Below, in pieces: positions 48,780-59,630 of a stretch of DNA of 64,000 bases. Origin of the DNA: Epiperipatus broadwayi (Eukaryota; Onychophora; Udeonychophora; Euonychophora; Peripatidae); contig JAQFVV010000553.1 in assembly GCA_028023455.1 (NCBI GenBank), positions 186,001 through 250,000 of the forward strand. Direction: 5' to 3'. The notes beneath the pieces are model-generated. The model saw only the letters and a program-made list of their open reading frames with translations. It did no database searches and had not been told where the DNA came from. Every line of letters starts with the position of its first letter. Positions within the stretch are counted from its first letter, which is position 1. The position numbers and the translations under genes are program-made.

Positions 48780-51700
48780 CTAAAATATTACCTCTAGATA
48801 TACACTAATTATGCAGATCTTTAAAACTGCAGACATCCAAGAAGTAGAATGCTTTGAATTTTATCAGCTGTTACTATTTTCTAATTTGCAAGAGGTGAAG
48901 TAGATTGTTATGGACCCTAAATATAATTTGACGTGGATGGTATCACACATTAATTAAAAACTTTATTTAATTAATAAAAAAAATTTGAAATATAGACTGC
49001 TAACGAAAGATGCTAACATTATTTAATTACTGCAGATGCAGGTAAGTACTCAGTTCTAGTTCACGAAAATGCTTACTGTAATTTTAAATTACACTTACAT
49101 ATTTGTAAGCATATAACAATTACAAATAGTTCATAGAGACCTCTAGAGAGCAAGAATAGGAAAAAAAATTACATTGGTAGTGTTGATTTGTTATTAACGT
49201 TATTTATTAGAAATTTTTTTATCAATTCAATTTTTTTTTAACCATTCCAGATTATTAATTTTTTTTATAAGTTTGAATTAAATTTAAAACATGTTTTTAC
49301 TTTCACAAATATCGTATTAAAGAATTATAATTTTTAAAGCTGGGTAAAAACCGTAGCAAAGCCTGCAATAGCCAAAAGTAGCGCACAGAAGCCCTAGCAT
49401 ATACATATATTAATGCTATAACCAATATCAATTAATCACACACTTTTGTATCCATACATTAAATAAATGCTCTAATGATGCTGAAATTCGTATGATGCAT
49501 AGACAATTTCCTTTTTTGTATTATTTATAACGTGTTTTCTTATATACACAAACAGATATGAGTTATTTTTAAAGAATAAGCACTCGTATGTCAATCTTTC
49601 TTTTAGCAAACAATTTGTTTTTACAACTATCTTCTGTCTCAAATGCAGACTTTGTGATGGTTTCTTTTCTTCCAGTCTATATCTTTTCCTTTCAAACATT
49701 AAATAGAATAATCTAATTTACTGTAATCAATTATCTTTCAAAACCACTGAAACAAATAGTGACCTATTTTTTCTAACTATCTTTTAATAATAAAGTTCAC
49801 AATTGCATATTTTATTAGTTTATATTTTGTAGATTCATATTATTACTAATAAATAAATTTACCTAAATAGTTAAAAATGTTTAATGTATTTCATGAATAT
49901 TTCATCTACGTATATAATTAGACTAATTATAATGAAATCTATATATTTAGCTAATTTCTTTGCCAATGTGTTAATCATTGTCAAAAGAAATATATAAATC
50001 AATCGTTGATATTATAAGTTGTATAATATATATTACTGTTATATTTCACCATGCCTTCAAATAATGGACTTGTCCAGATTCAACCTTATCTGAATGAGAC
50101 TAATGTATATACAAATTGATAGCAATGACGCTCAGTAAATCTAATTGTTTTCATTGTGGATGGGGATCTGGACCCTAAATAGTCAATTCATTTGGAAGTA
50201 AAATCAGACAACAACTGTCAAAGCTGAAAGGTAATATATACATTGTCTACTGTATTCGCTGATCAGCAAGGCAAGTTCACCCTAGAACTGGAAGCTGTTA
50301 TACATAAACCGGACATGACCAGACGTGGTAAGCTATCACAGGACAACCAGAAGTATCACCTTGCCAACTCATGAGATAGCCTGTCACAGTAGATAAACTT
50401 ATAAGGGTACGTGACGTTCCTTCTTTCTATAGTTGCACAGCAACAGCTATACTTTGCCAATGCTAGAAGGCAGAAGTCTAACAGAAAATATATTGTAAAA
50501 TACCAATTGTATATTTGTTTATATTAATAAATGTATATTAAACATATTTTACAAATTTGTGTTTATATCATAATCATCGGTAAACCTAATTAGTTGCCCA
50601 TATTTGGAAAGATTTTGACTTTGAACAAATGAATCATAACATCCATAAAAAGACAAATGACCACAGAAAACACTTCTGTGGGAACCCCAGAATACACTTC
50701 TGTGGTGAACCAGCTCTTTTCACCAGCATTTTTACAATAATTAACACTTTCTATCTATTACACATTCCAATATTCAATTATCATGTGTTACTCTTTTTAC
50801 AAGCATTGGATAATTGTCATTGTCTTTTCTTTGATGTGGTTTGGTGCATTGGCAAATTAGCAGACTTCAAAGTTTAAATCTTATGGATTATGTTCTGTTC
50901 CACCACTTCCATCCCTCAAAAATTGTTATGAATTGGGTTCAATATCATCATCAATATAATAATGCTATATTTCAGTGTTGTCCAGCCTAACATTGTTGGT
51001 GATCCCATTTTAAATCAATTCAGTATATTTTAGTTCTGAAAAATGGATGGTGTGAAATTTTAAAACTTGATAACTCTCATATTCATTGAGAATTATTGAA
51101 TGTTTTCTTAAAAAAAAGATGGTTGTTCCATTGCTTTAGATTGGTATTTAACATTATCATAAATGATGTATTGGCTAACATGTAGAACATTGCTCCATGA
51201 TTCACTAAAAGAAAGATTTATTATAAAGACCATTCTTTCCTTCTTGACAATATTTTATATGAAACTATTATATCATCACATGTCAAAACTGACATGACGT
51301 TAGAATTTTTTCAAATACTTTAATAATTATAAAGCAAATATCAGATTTTTTTTAAAAAATTGATATATTTATTACAAATCAATCTTTGTAAATTCACATT
51401 TAAAAAAAACTTAAAAATAAAAAGAATTCATTAATTTTTTAAAATAGTATTTAGACAAATATCATTGATGACATTTATATTCTGTTGTTCTTATTTATAA
51501 GTCTGTTTTTAAATACTTAAAAAAGTCAAATATGATTTTTTTTTAGAATATAAATTGTTTATAAAATTAAATTAAAAAGAAATGAAGTTCAACTTATTGA
51601 GTTTTAGTATAAAATAAACTTTTTATACTAAAGTGAAAGATTGAACATTTTAAAAAGTTCTCACCAGGTGAAGCAGTAGAAAATGTTAAAATTTGAATGG

Positions 51701-51990
51701 GTTAAAAATGATTCATTTAATTTGAGGAAGAAATTTTACTGGTGTTTACAGTTAATTAAAATAAAAACATAAAAGATTAAATCTTAATTTCCCAATGGAT
51801 TTTTATGTAAAACTTTTTTTTTTTAAATATTGCCTTCATAAAATCAAAAATCTTGTAACTGATATTAAATGATTTTATTAGAAATACACAAACATTAAAA
51901 AATGAAAAATAATATAAAAAGAAATATTAATTTAAAAATTGTATTTATATATTGGACTATTTCCATCATCTAATATAAGTATTCAATGGC
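48780..51990. other. Mostly AT-rich; possible LTR-like patch at 50050-50490
   Basis: No coding gene. The patch at 50050-50490 is more complex: it has a TATA-like CTTATAAGG (50398-50406) and downstream AATAAA (50526), as in a solo LTR or promoter, but no matching second copy or duplication was found. Frames at 49472 and 50629 show no family signature. Confidence 0.4.
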
Positions 51991-52289
51991 TTTAGAAAAA
52001 TTTAACTTTATTTAAATATTCCAAATACATTCAACTGTTAAACTAGTATGTGCACAATATTTTAAGAGGGATTATTCTCCACTCATTTGACCAGTGACAG
52101 TACTAGCTTGGGAATAAAATCTGGATTCTTAGATTCTTGAATATTGAATTTTAAGGTAACACTTTAACCAACTGAGCCATCCTGCTAGAGGCAACAATCA
52201 GTAGAAATTTTATATACTCATCTATGAGGTTCCTCCTTATTTCTTCACTTTTTTCTAAGAACAAAGTTGATTAGTGGTTTTCATACATT

Positions 52290-52990
52290 ATGTATAGTCA
52301 CACTAGGTTGTACAATGGTTCACAGAAAACCCAGACATATAGGGAAATGGTTAGCATATACATCCAATCACACCAGAAACACAAAACATGGAGTTACAGT
52401 GTCATTATGGAACAGGGTAAAAGAAATTTGTTCTCAGAAACAAGTGATTTGAAAAAGAAAATACTTTTATAAAACAATCTCTTATGAAAAATGGTTTTCC
52501 ATCAGCTGTTATTAAGAAAATCTTAAATAGACAACAAAAAGAACCATTAAAAGAAAAACCAATTATTGGTATGGTAGTGTATCCATACATACCAAAAATA
52601 GCAGACAAATTAATGCAAATCTACAATCAGCATAACATCAGAACAGCTTTCCAGAGCCATACCACACTATAAAAAATTTTAACATCTACAAAACCTAAAC
52701 TTGAAATGATGAAAGGTAAAATCTGTATCTATGAAATACTAAGTGAATGTGGAAGAACATATATTGGTGAAACCAGCTGATTAGAAGAGAGAAAACAGAT
52801 GTGTCTAAGGTAGCAGATCTTATATGTCCCAATGAACATATGTGCAATTGGGAAAATACAAAAATATTAGATAGAGAAGAAAAGATAAAAAGAAGAAAAT
52901 TTAAAGAAGCTGCTCACACAACAATAGCGAATACCTAGTAAGTTAATTTAGTGTGACTATATATAATATATGAAAACCAGTAATTAACTT
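52290..52990 (+). pseudogene. Penelope-like element: thumb, linker and GIY-YIG remnant (third family)
   Basis: Fragments in several frames read VHRKPRHIGKWLAYTSNH (the VYHKPT..R-L-Y-SNH block after RT motifs), LKNGFPSAVIKKIL, PIIGMVVYPYIPKIADKLMQIYNQHNIRTAFQSHTTL (linker) and KICIYEILSECGRTYIGETS (GIY-YIG start, with YIGE intact and two Cys). An in-frame stop follows the YIGETS block, and the helical part is decayed. The RT palm is absent. Sequence differs clearly from the PLE at 42 kb. Confidence 0.85.
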
Positions 52991-53077
52991 TACTCTTAGG
53001 AAAAAAGAAAAAAATCAGGAGTAATCTTATAAATAAGTATATGAAATTTCTATTGATTGCTGCCTTTGGCAGAATGA

Positions 53078-53155
53078 ATCTGTTGGTTAGAGCATTACCT
53101 TAAAATTCAATATTCAAGAATCTAAAGATTCAGGTTCAATTCCAAAGCTAGTACT
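53078..53155 (+). other. tRNA-Leu(UAA)-like sequence within the PLE terminal repeat
   Basis: TTGGTTAGAGCATT (box A-like), CCTTAAAA around a UAA anticodon, GAATCTAAAGATTC (a 5-bp variable-arm hairpin) and GGTTCAATTCC (box B). The long variable arm and UAA anticodon suggest a tRNA-Leu origin. The acceptor stem is not paired, so it is not a functional tRNA. It may give the element an internal pol III promoter. Confidence 0.6.
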
Positions 53156-53161
53156 GTCACT

Positions 53162-53229
53162 GGTCAGGCCGTCAACATCTGAAGAAGAGGGGAGAATAGT
53201 ATCTCTGGAACATTGTGCATATACTGACC
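53162..53229 (+). ncRNA. Tentative hammerhead-like motif, family D
   Basis: Distal stem GGTCAG/CTGACC (53162-53167 and 53224-53229), CUGAAGA (N7 is variable in the family, so this fits the core), hairpin AGAG/CUCU, then GGAAC where GAAA is expected. The adjacent stem I pairs and stem III are weak. The copy at 46304 keeps GAAA. Confidence 0.35.
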
Positions 53230-53580
53230 TGTTTACTAAAAGTTGAATGTATTTGGATGATTTAAATAAAGTTAAATTTTTCTGAAAATATATATATATA
53301 TATATACACACACACAACTAAAATACCATCATCACAAACCTTTAGGAAAACCATTACTTTAAAAATCCTTTTATTTTATTTGAGGACTAATGCACTAAAG
53401 AACAAAAAATATTTTTTTTCTTGGACCACCATTGTAGTTGTTATATATAATTTTAAATAAAAGCATGAGACACCCATAAATTAATTAATTCAAGCAATAT
53501 AGTTTTGTGATCAAACAGATTCTATTATTCCTTGAATTAATTGATATATGGATGCCCCATGATTTTATTTAAAGTACATT

Positions 53581-53762
53581 ATCATCATTATTGTTTTCAA
53601 CCATTATTGATCTACTGCAGAATGAAGGTCTCTCCATGTTCTATCTATACTCTCTGATCTCAAGCCTCTTTTCTCCACCACCTTTTAGCAGACTTCATCC
53701 ATTTATCTCACATGCGGTCTCTTTCTAGGTCTTTTACAATCTCTTGGAATCCAGTTTAAGAA
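53581..53762 (-). pseudogene. RTE-like LINE 3' end, short
   Basis: Complement of the terminal blocks: ATCATCATTATTGTTTTCAACC tail, CTGCAGAATGAAGGTCTCTCC, CTCACATGCGGTCTC and CTTGGAATCCAGTTTAAG. About 180 bp survive. Confidence 0.8.
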
Positions 53763-54173
53763 TTTTATTAAACTTTTTTATTTATTTACAAATGCCTTTA
53801 CATCAGTATGTAATGATGACGAATAATAATTTATTTGGCTAAAGATTATTATACAATTTTTAGGTAAGATATAAACTTTAAGTTTCATTAAATTTTGGTA
53901 TATCTCTTACTATTAATCTTACTTTATAAATGTTAAATAAAAAGTTCATTGATAAAATTGTTGTAATATCTCCACACATTTAAATGCACTCTTATGATTT
54001 GCATTATTCTGAGTTATTATACATTTAATAATGAAATACAGGTTTATTATATACCTGTATCAATATATGTAATGTATAGGGTATATGAGCACAGACGTTG
54101 ACACGACCCACCAATCTCCACACTATCTCATAACACTGATACACTTGAACACATATATGTTGAAAAGATAAAT

Positions 54174-54228
54174 AATCACCAATATACGTATTTCATGCTA
54201 AACCAGCAATCATCAGTTGGTCCAGATT
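54174..54228 (-). ncRNA. Hammerhead ribozyme, type I, family B
   Basis: On the minus strand: stem I is AAUC-UGG-ACCAA paired with UUGGU-GAUU, giving two helices around a one-sided UGG internal loop, the position where natural type I motifs make loop-loop contacts. Core CUGAUGA, stem II UGCU/AGCA with a GGUUU loop, GAA, stem III the palindrome AUACGUAU, and cleavage-site A (a UUA-type NUH context with U16.1 supplied by the palindrome). Every conserved core base is intact. Best-paired motif in the window. Confidence 0.85.
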
Positions 54229-54701
54229 ACCATCTCTACACATATATGCTATAAGTGCTCAGATATATATTAAGATAGCCAATCTTCATACTTTAAAGAA
54301 CAGGCTTCAATCCACTCCACACTCCAACTCTTCAACTGTCCATCCAATTGAAAATCTGATGATGATATGCTCGAAGGCCACCCTGAGGCCGAGATTCTTG
54401 TCACACCCATGTTAACCTAAAGTCAATCTGACCCCTCATGTGCAGGACATAATTCATTTAATACATATATGAGGGATGGGCAGACATCTCTACTATGTAA
54501 TAACTGAATAAAGGTTTATTATATACCTGCATCAATATATGTAATATATAGGGTATATGAGCACAGACTTTCACATAACCCACCACTCTCCACTCTATCT
54601 CATAACACTGATACACTTGAATCCAGATATGCCACCATTAAAGTACGAAGATTGCCTATCTTAACATCTGAGCGCTTATTGCATATATGTGTAGGGATGA
54701 T

Positions 54702-54756
54702 AATCTGGACCAACTGATGATTGCTCGTTTAACATGAAATATGTATATTGGTGATT
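54702..54756 (+). ncRNA. Hammerhead ribozyme, family B, stem II weakened
   Basis: Stem I AAUC/GAUU and ACCAA/UUGGU, core CUGAUGA (54714-54720), GAA (54736-54738) and stem III AUAUGUAU are all kept. Two substitutions in stem II (loop side) leave it with mismatches, so activity is doubtful. Confidence 0.75.
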
Positions 54757-54864
54757 ATTCATCTTTTCAACATATATGTGTTCAAGTGTATCAGTGTTAT
54801 GAGATAGAGTGGAGAGTGGTGGGTCATGTGAAAGTCTGTGCTCATATACCCTATATATTATTAT

Positions 54865-55885
54865 ACATTTAAAATCTTAATGGCAGAAGGATTTTGGTTT
54901 TCAATTTCTAGCTGTTTTATTCTAATCTTTGCAACACCTAAAAAGCATTGCTGAAAAAATTTAAGTTAACTTTAAAGTTTATATCAGGACTAGGAATAAA
55001 TGTTAGGTTAAAAAATAATTAGTAATAATCCTTAAGGTATTTTCCGAAAATGGTTCACGCCAAAGTTGTGAAATCAGAAATTTTGACATCTGTAAACCAA
55101 AGTTTATAAAAACAAAATAGGAAATACAGACATTTTTGTTTTACCATTGCATTATTTTTAATTCCATGTCATCATATTTCCTAAATGATAAGAATCAATA
55201 ATTTTTATAAAAATTCCAATTAGATCGACTTCTTGGAATGCATCTATTTAACTAAATAAAGATTTATTAAATATTGTATACATGCTAATCTCTAAAAATT
55301 TACCATAGGAATAAAATGGCATAAAAATATAACTTGCTATTTAAAATGCATCTTTTTTTCAGTTGTCATACACTTCTAATGTCATTAGAACAATCTAAAA
55401 CTTATCAACATCTAGTTTATTGAAAACTGATATCAATTTGTTTAAAAATATTGCTCTTAATAAAAAAATATACAGATAACATTTGCCATATTAATATTTT
55501 TATTTATCTCATTCATTAGACTAGAGATTACCCATATTATTCATTAGCATCTATTATACTTTCAAGTAATTTAATTGATATATGCTGTATATAAATAAGA
55601 TCTCATTAATTTTTGAAGTCATTGATAATGATGAGAGTGTGTGACAGCTGAAGAGGATGAGTTTCAGAAACTGTAGCCCTGTGTTCTTAAAATCATTTAA
55701 ATATCATATCTTTCAAAGACTGTCAATTACATAACATCTAACAAATCTTAATTTTATATTTCATCTAAATAGAAAACACCTTAGTATTCTATATGTTTAG
55801 TTTACCATAATAGTAACAATGATCGATTAACCTTTTAATCAATCATAAATTGTAGATTCATTATGCCATTAAAAAAATCATTTTG
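54865..55885. other. AT-rich DNA, no gene seen
   Basis: 55510-55545 (CATTAGACTAGAGATTAC) is an isolated copy of the family C end at 56474. Confidence 0.5.
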
Positions 55886-55889
55886 AAAA

Positions 55890-56145
55890 TTTATGTTTCT
55901 AGGATTAGCACATGTAGACTAAATAAATCTTTTCTATCTCATTTCCTAGAACTCTTATGCAAAGTAGGGACTGGTTTTTATCCACTTTTAACATCTTGTG
56001 GAGGGGGTGTAATCATAAACATATGACCAAAGATGTGAAAAAGATGTATAATTCTGAAGATGTACATTTCATGGTGAACCAGCATTCATCAGTTGGCCAG
56101 ATCCTATTTTCTTAAACATAATGTTATCATTGTTCAGTCTATATA
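55890..56145 (-). mobile_element. HHR-family C element with hammerhead
   Basis: Minus-oriented copy: complement of ATGATTACA.CC.CCACAA, ATGTTAAAAGTGGAT and GGTTTTTATCC, then the hammerhead at 56053-56101. Related plus copies lie at 56470-56755 and 56880-57105. Confidence 0.7.
56053..56101 (-). ncRNA. Hammerhead ribozyme, type I, family C
   Basis: On the minus strand: stem I UCUG-GCC-AA with UU-CAGA (a GCC bulge), core CUGAUGA, stem II AUG.UG/CA.CAU with a short loop, GAA, stem III palindrome AUGUACAU, site triplet AUC. Core bases are intact. Architecture is the same as family B (bulged stem I, 8-nt palindromic stem III), while the surrounding sequence differs. Confidence 0.75.
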
Positions 56146-56149
56146 TATA

Positions 56150-56375
56150 TGTTGATACAAAGATTTTCATGGGTTGCATATATAAAAGACATATTTTGCG
56201 GGTTCATCCATGTTAAAATATTTTAAATATTGATATACTGACATTTCAACTTGGTAACACAAGTCATCTTTTTATCACTCAGTGGTTGACTTGTGTTACC
56301 AAGTCAAAACATCAATATTTAAAATATTTTAACATGGATGAACCCGCAAAATATGTCTTATAAATATATATATAT
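56150..56375. mobile_element. PLE terminal repeats, inverted pair
   Basis: 56150-56280 (minus) and 56282-56375 (plus) are inverted copies of the PLE terminal region at 43480-43630, including AACATGGATGAACCCGCAAAATATGTCTT and the CTTGGTAACACAAG hairpin. No coding DNA lies between them, so the pair moved or was left without the ORF. Confidence 0.85.
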
Positions 56376-56469
56376 AGCAAATTATTACAGTTTAATTGAT
56401 AAGTATCAACTATGCTGCCCTCACAACTTTGACATAAATTATGTAAAGAAAATATAGTAATAATTTTTA

Positions 56470-56755
56470 GCAGTTATTCATTAGACTAGAGATTATCCAA
56501 TAATGAATAATATTTCTGTAGTGCTCTCGGCCTACTGATGAATGCTGGTTCAGCATGACATGTGCATCTTGGGGATCATATATCTTTTTTGCATGTCTTT
56601 GGTCATATATTTATGATTACATCCCTCCACAAAATGTTAAAAATGGATAGAAACCATTCCCTACCGTAACATGAGAATGCTATAATGAAAATTAATGCTA
56701 TAATGAAAATTACACTACAGAAATATTATTCATTATTGGATAACCTCTAGTCTAA
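56470..56755 (+). mobile_element. HHR-family C element with 50-bp terminal inverted repeats
   Basis: Ends 56474-56523 and 56703-56752 are inverted copies (ATTAGACTAGAGATTATCC against GGATAACCTCTAGTCTAAT). Inside is a family C unit with a decayed hammerhead (56525-56577). About 285 bp, non-coding. Confidence 0.75.
56525..56577 (+). ncRNA. Decayed hammerhead, family C
   Basis: Core CUGAUGA (56535-56541), perfect 6-bp stem II AUGCUG/CAGCAU (56542-56556) and palindromic stem III AUGUGCAU. GAC replaces GAA (A14 changed to C), which should abolish cleavage. Confidence 0.7.
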
Positions 56756-56879
56756 TAAATGACTAATAAAAATTCAATATAGTTCCATGCAATGGTTTGT
56801 ATTATTTTGAAAGCAGCAAGGTTGACATACATCAACTAAACTGCAGTAGTTTTCTATCTATATATACTAAAGAATTATA

Positions 56880-57105
56880 TAATGGTATGTGTTAAAGATT
56901 GTTGTCTGGTTCAGCATAAAATGTACTTCTTGGAATCATAGAGCCTTTTCACATGCCTTTGATCATATGTTTATGATTACACCTCTCTACAAAGTGTTAA
57001 AAGTGGATAGAAACCATTTCCTGTCTTTTGTGAGAGTGGTGTAGTGAAAATTATACTACAGAAATATTCATTATTGGACAATTTCTAGTTTAATAATTAA
57101 TTAAT
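56880..57105 (+). mobile_element. HHR-family C fragment
   Basis: Keeps GTCTGGTTCAGCATAAAATGTACTTCTTGGAATCAT, TTATGATTACA and TACTACAGAAATATTCATTATTGGA. The CUGAUGA core is gone. Confidence 0.7.
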
Positions 57106-57680
57106 AAAAGTTATTAATAAGAAATTTATAAGTTTGTTTATACACCCAAGATCAAGGAATCTACAAATTGGCAACATTTTAGGCTTTTGTTGTCTCATTT
57201 CTAGTACTCCTTTATGGGCTATTGACATCTTTATATTTTTTTGCACTAATAAATGAATATTTAGTTTACTTTTCATTTCTGCCATCAAATGAAAGTAAAA
57301 ACAAAAAATAGTATTAAAGATAGTCACAAAACAATGATTTAAAGCCAAATCATATGTAAAGCACTGATTCTCAGAATCATAGTATTAAAATCATAGTGTT
57401 AAGAGCAGAAATTTATGAGATTGTTAAAAGTATTAATAATTAATATTACTTATTAATTGAAAATGAAATGTTTCTCAATCAGTCACTATATTATCTTATT
57501 TAAATATTCATTCCTATTGCTATAGCAGCTCAGTTATAGTCTATTTGTCTCAGATGGATGGATTGAATGTGGTGTTATTTTTCTGTTTGTTTCTAATTAA
57601 TATTTTACACTTGTGGTCAGCAACCTTTATTTACTCCAGATTACTTTTTTGTATTAAATATCATGTTATTCACAAATCAA
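57106..57680. other. No gene seen
   Basis: AT-rich. The 83-codon minus frame 57097-57348 has no family signature and overlaps diverged repeat sequence resembling 25.7 and 30.4 kb. Confidence 0.45.
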
Positions 57681-57683
57681 ATC

Positions 57684-58045
57684 AATGATCACCATTTTCA
57701 CTTGTTATTGATCCACTGCAGGATGAAGGTCTAAATTCAATCCTCCTTTTCTGAACTTTGACCTCTCTTTTCCACATTTTTTCAGCATAGTTCCTTATTT
57801 CATTCATCCATCTTACTTGTGATTTTTTTCTTGGTCTTCTATAATATCTTGGAATCCTGTTTATGATTTTAACTGCCATCTATTATCATCTCTTCTAACA
57901 ATATGTCTAGTCCAACACAATTTCATTATCTGAATTCTTTCAATGATGTCAGTAACACCTGTTTGTTATCTCACCTATGTATTTTGTTTTTGATCTTTTC
58001 TTGTTATTCTTAACATATATCTTTCCAAAGTCTCTGTATTACAAA
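57684..58045 (-). pseudogene. RTE-like LINE 3' end
   Basis: The minus frame 57682-57879 reads IINRIPRYYRRPRKKSQVRWMNEIRNYAEKMWKREVK, the IPR..R.RK..HVRWMDEIR block of the family. Complement of GTTCTAACA/GDDN and RE-QTGVT blocks follows to about 58045. 5'-truncated. Confidence 0.85.
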
Positions 58046-58265
58046 GTAATAATTATTGATAAACTTTATATATAATGTGAAATGATAATAATAAAAATAT
58101 AATTACATACGTGGAAGTAAAAAGTGTTTTATCTTTCCTATAATACAAAATCAATTATAACAAATAATGAAAACAGTTTAGAAGGAATTTTTTTTTATTC
58201 ATTTGTAAAATTATTTAAAAAATTACAAAACAGTGGAAACATATAATAGTTATGTTTACATAAAT

Positions 58266-58728
58266 TTAAAATTGTGTATATGAGCACAGACTTTCACATG
58301 ACCCATCACTCTCCACTCCATCTCATAACAATGATACACTTGAACACATATATGTTGAAAAGATAAATAATCACCAATATACACATTTCATGCTAAACCA
58401 GCAATCATCAGTTGGTCCAGATTACCATCTCTACACATATATGCTATAAGTGCTCAGATATATATTAAGATAGCCAATCCTCATACTTTAATGGACAGGT
58501 TTCAATCCACTCCACGCTCCAACTCTTCAAATGTTCATCTAATTGAAAATCTGATAATGGAACGCTCAAAGGCTATCGTGGTGATTATTTATCTTTTCGA
58601 CATATATGTGTTCAAGTGTATAAGTGTTATGAGATAGAGTGGAGAGTTGTGGATTGTGTGAAAGTCTGTGCTTATATACTCTATATATTACATATATTGA
58701 TACAGGTATATAATAAGTCTGCATTTCA
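58266..58728. mobile_element. HHR-family B composite (unit plus inverted part)
   Basis: Unit from 58276 (GAGCACAGACTTTCACATGACCC) to about 58580 in minus-ribozyme orientation, then an abrupt switch to an inverted part unit (58582-58725). Flanks ATAAATTTAAAATTGT and ATAAATTAAAAATGT are a probable decayed target duplication. Confidence 0.75.
58369..58423 (-). ncRNA. Hammerhead ribozyme, type I, family B
   Basis: Same as 54174-54228: AAUC/GAUU and ACCAA/UUGGU stem I with UGG loop, CUGAUGA, UGCU/AGCA stem II and GAA. Stem III is AUGUGUAU, still self-complementary through two G-U pairs. All core bases are intact. Confidence 0.82.
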
Positions 58729-59285
58729 GTTATAAATTAAAAATGTAACTACTAATTATAATAACAGTGACACTGTTGACCTCTCTAGCACTGTTTTTCC
58801 TGCCCAGTCTCTAAATTAAGCATATAATTTGACATTGTTTTGTGAACACAACTTTCCACATTTAGATTTAGAGTGAGATTTATTCGAGAAAATATTCATA
58901 GATGTAAATCGAAGTAAAAATGGATAAAGTAAATACAGCTATATTTTTTATTGTTAAGGAAAAATATATCCAACATTACAGGGATATAATTTTATTTGTA
59001 TATTTAATTTTTTTTTCAATTTCTGTTCACTTTTTTTGAACTTTTAAAATGAATAACTTCCATTATCAGATTATGAATTTTCAAAAGGTAAAAATAGTCT
59101 ATGTTTTGTGTAACTTTACTGCCATTAAAATATTCTATATTACTGACGAATTATCAGAAGAGTGAAAGTAATGTAATTATATCCTACGTTGTTTGATGCA
59201 TAGACAGAATAGCAGATTCTAGGGTTCAAGATTCATGGATCTTAGAACAGTTTTTGAATTTTTTTGAAGTTCTCCACAAGAAACC
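58729..59285. other. Mostly unassigned; one tRNA-like unit
   Basis: 59190-59285 resembles a family H unit (TTTGATGCATAGACAGAATAGCAGATTCT, tail CCATTCATTTATT), immediately before a LINE copy. Otherwise AT-rich. Confidence 0.4.
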
Positions 59286-59289
59286 ATTC

Positions 59290-59630
59290 ATTTATTATAT
59301 GCATGTTAGGAATAACAAGAAGAGGTCGAAAATGCAATATACGGGTAAGAGAACAAACAGGTGTTAATGATCTCATTGAAAAAATGAAAAGACTGAATGG
59401 GAGTTGGGTGGACATATAAATGAACCATTGAAATCTTAAACTGGATTCCAAGAGATTGTAAAAGACCCAGAAAGAGACCACATGTGAAATGGATGGATGA
59501 AATAAGAAAGTGTGTAGGGGTGATGTGGAGAACAGAAACTAAAGATCAGAGAAGATGGTTTGAACTTGGAGAGACCTTCAACCTACAGTGGATTGATAAT
59601 GGTTGATGATGATGATGATATTTATATTTT
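59290..59630 (+). pseudogene. RTE-like LINE 3' end
   Basis: Plus copy: REQTGVN, a shortened GHI block (about 20 bp deleted near 59410), IPRDCKRP, HVKWMDEIRKC, WRTETK and RRWFELGE, then a GATGATGATGATAT tail. Highly similar to the copy at 9940-10249. Confidence 0.88.

Larger units (their letters stand above)
51994..53283 (+). mobile_element. PLE remnant bounded by long inverted repeats (family D)
   Basis: Outer arms of about 190-210 bp (51994-52185 and 53075-53283) are inverted, from AGAAAAATTTAACTTTATTTAAAT through CCAAATACATTCAACT to the tRNA-like TTGGTTAGAGCATTACC. Between them lies PLE coding DNA (52290-52990). PLEs are known to carry terminal repeats in direct or inverted order, so this is a 5'-truncated PLE with its terminal repeats inverted. 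Confidence 0.8.
54028..54857. mobile_element. HHR-family B composite: tandem plus inverted units
   Basis: An 830-bp non-coding element flanked by a perfect 14-bp duplication TTATTATACATTTA (54014-54027 and 54858-54871). It contains one full unit (from about 54036), a second partial unit starting at about 54511 (period about 475 bp), then an inverted part unit (about 54626-54857). Hammerheads lie at 54174-54228 (minus) and 54702-54756 (plus). As with family A, the enclosing duplication means the composite inserted as one piece. Confidence 0.88.

Noticed and set aside
50050-50490. Solo LTR
   Set aside because: TATA-like and AATAAA signals are present, but no TG...CA ends with a 4-6 bp duplication or second copy were found. 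Kept only as a possibility.
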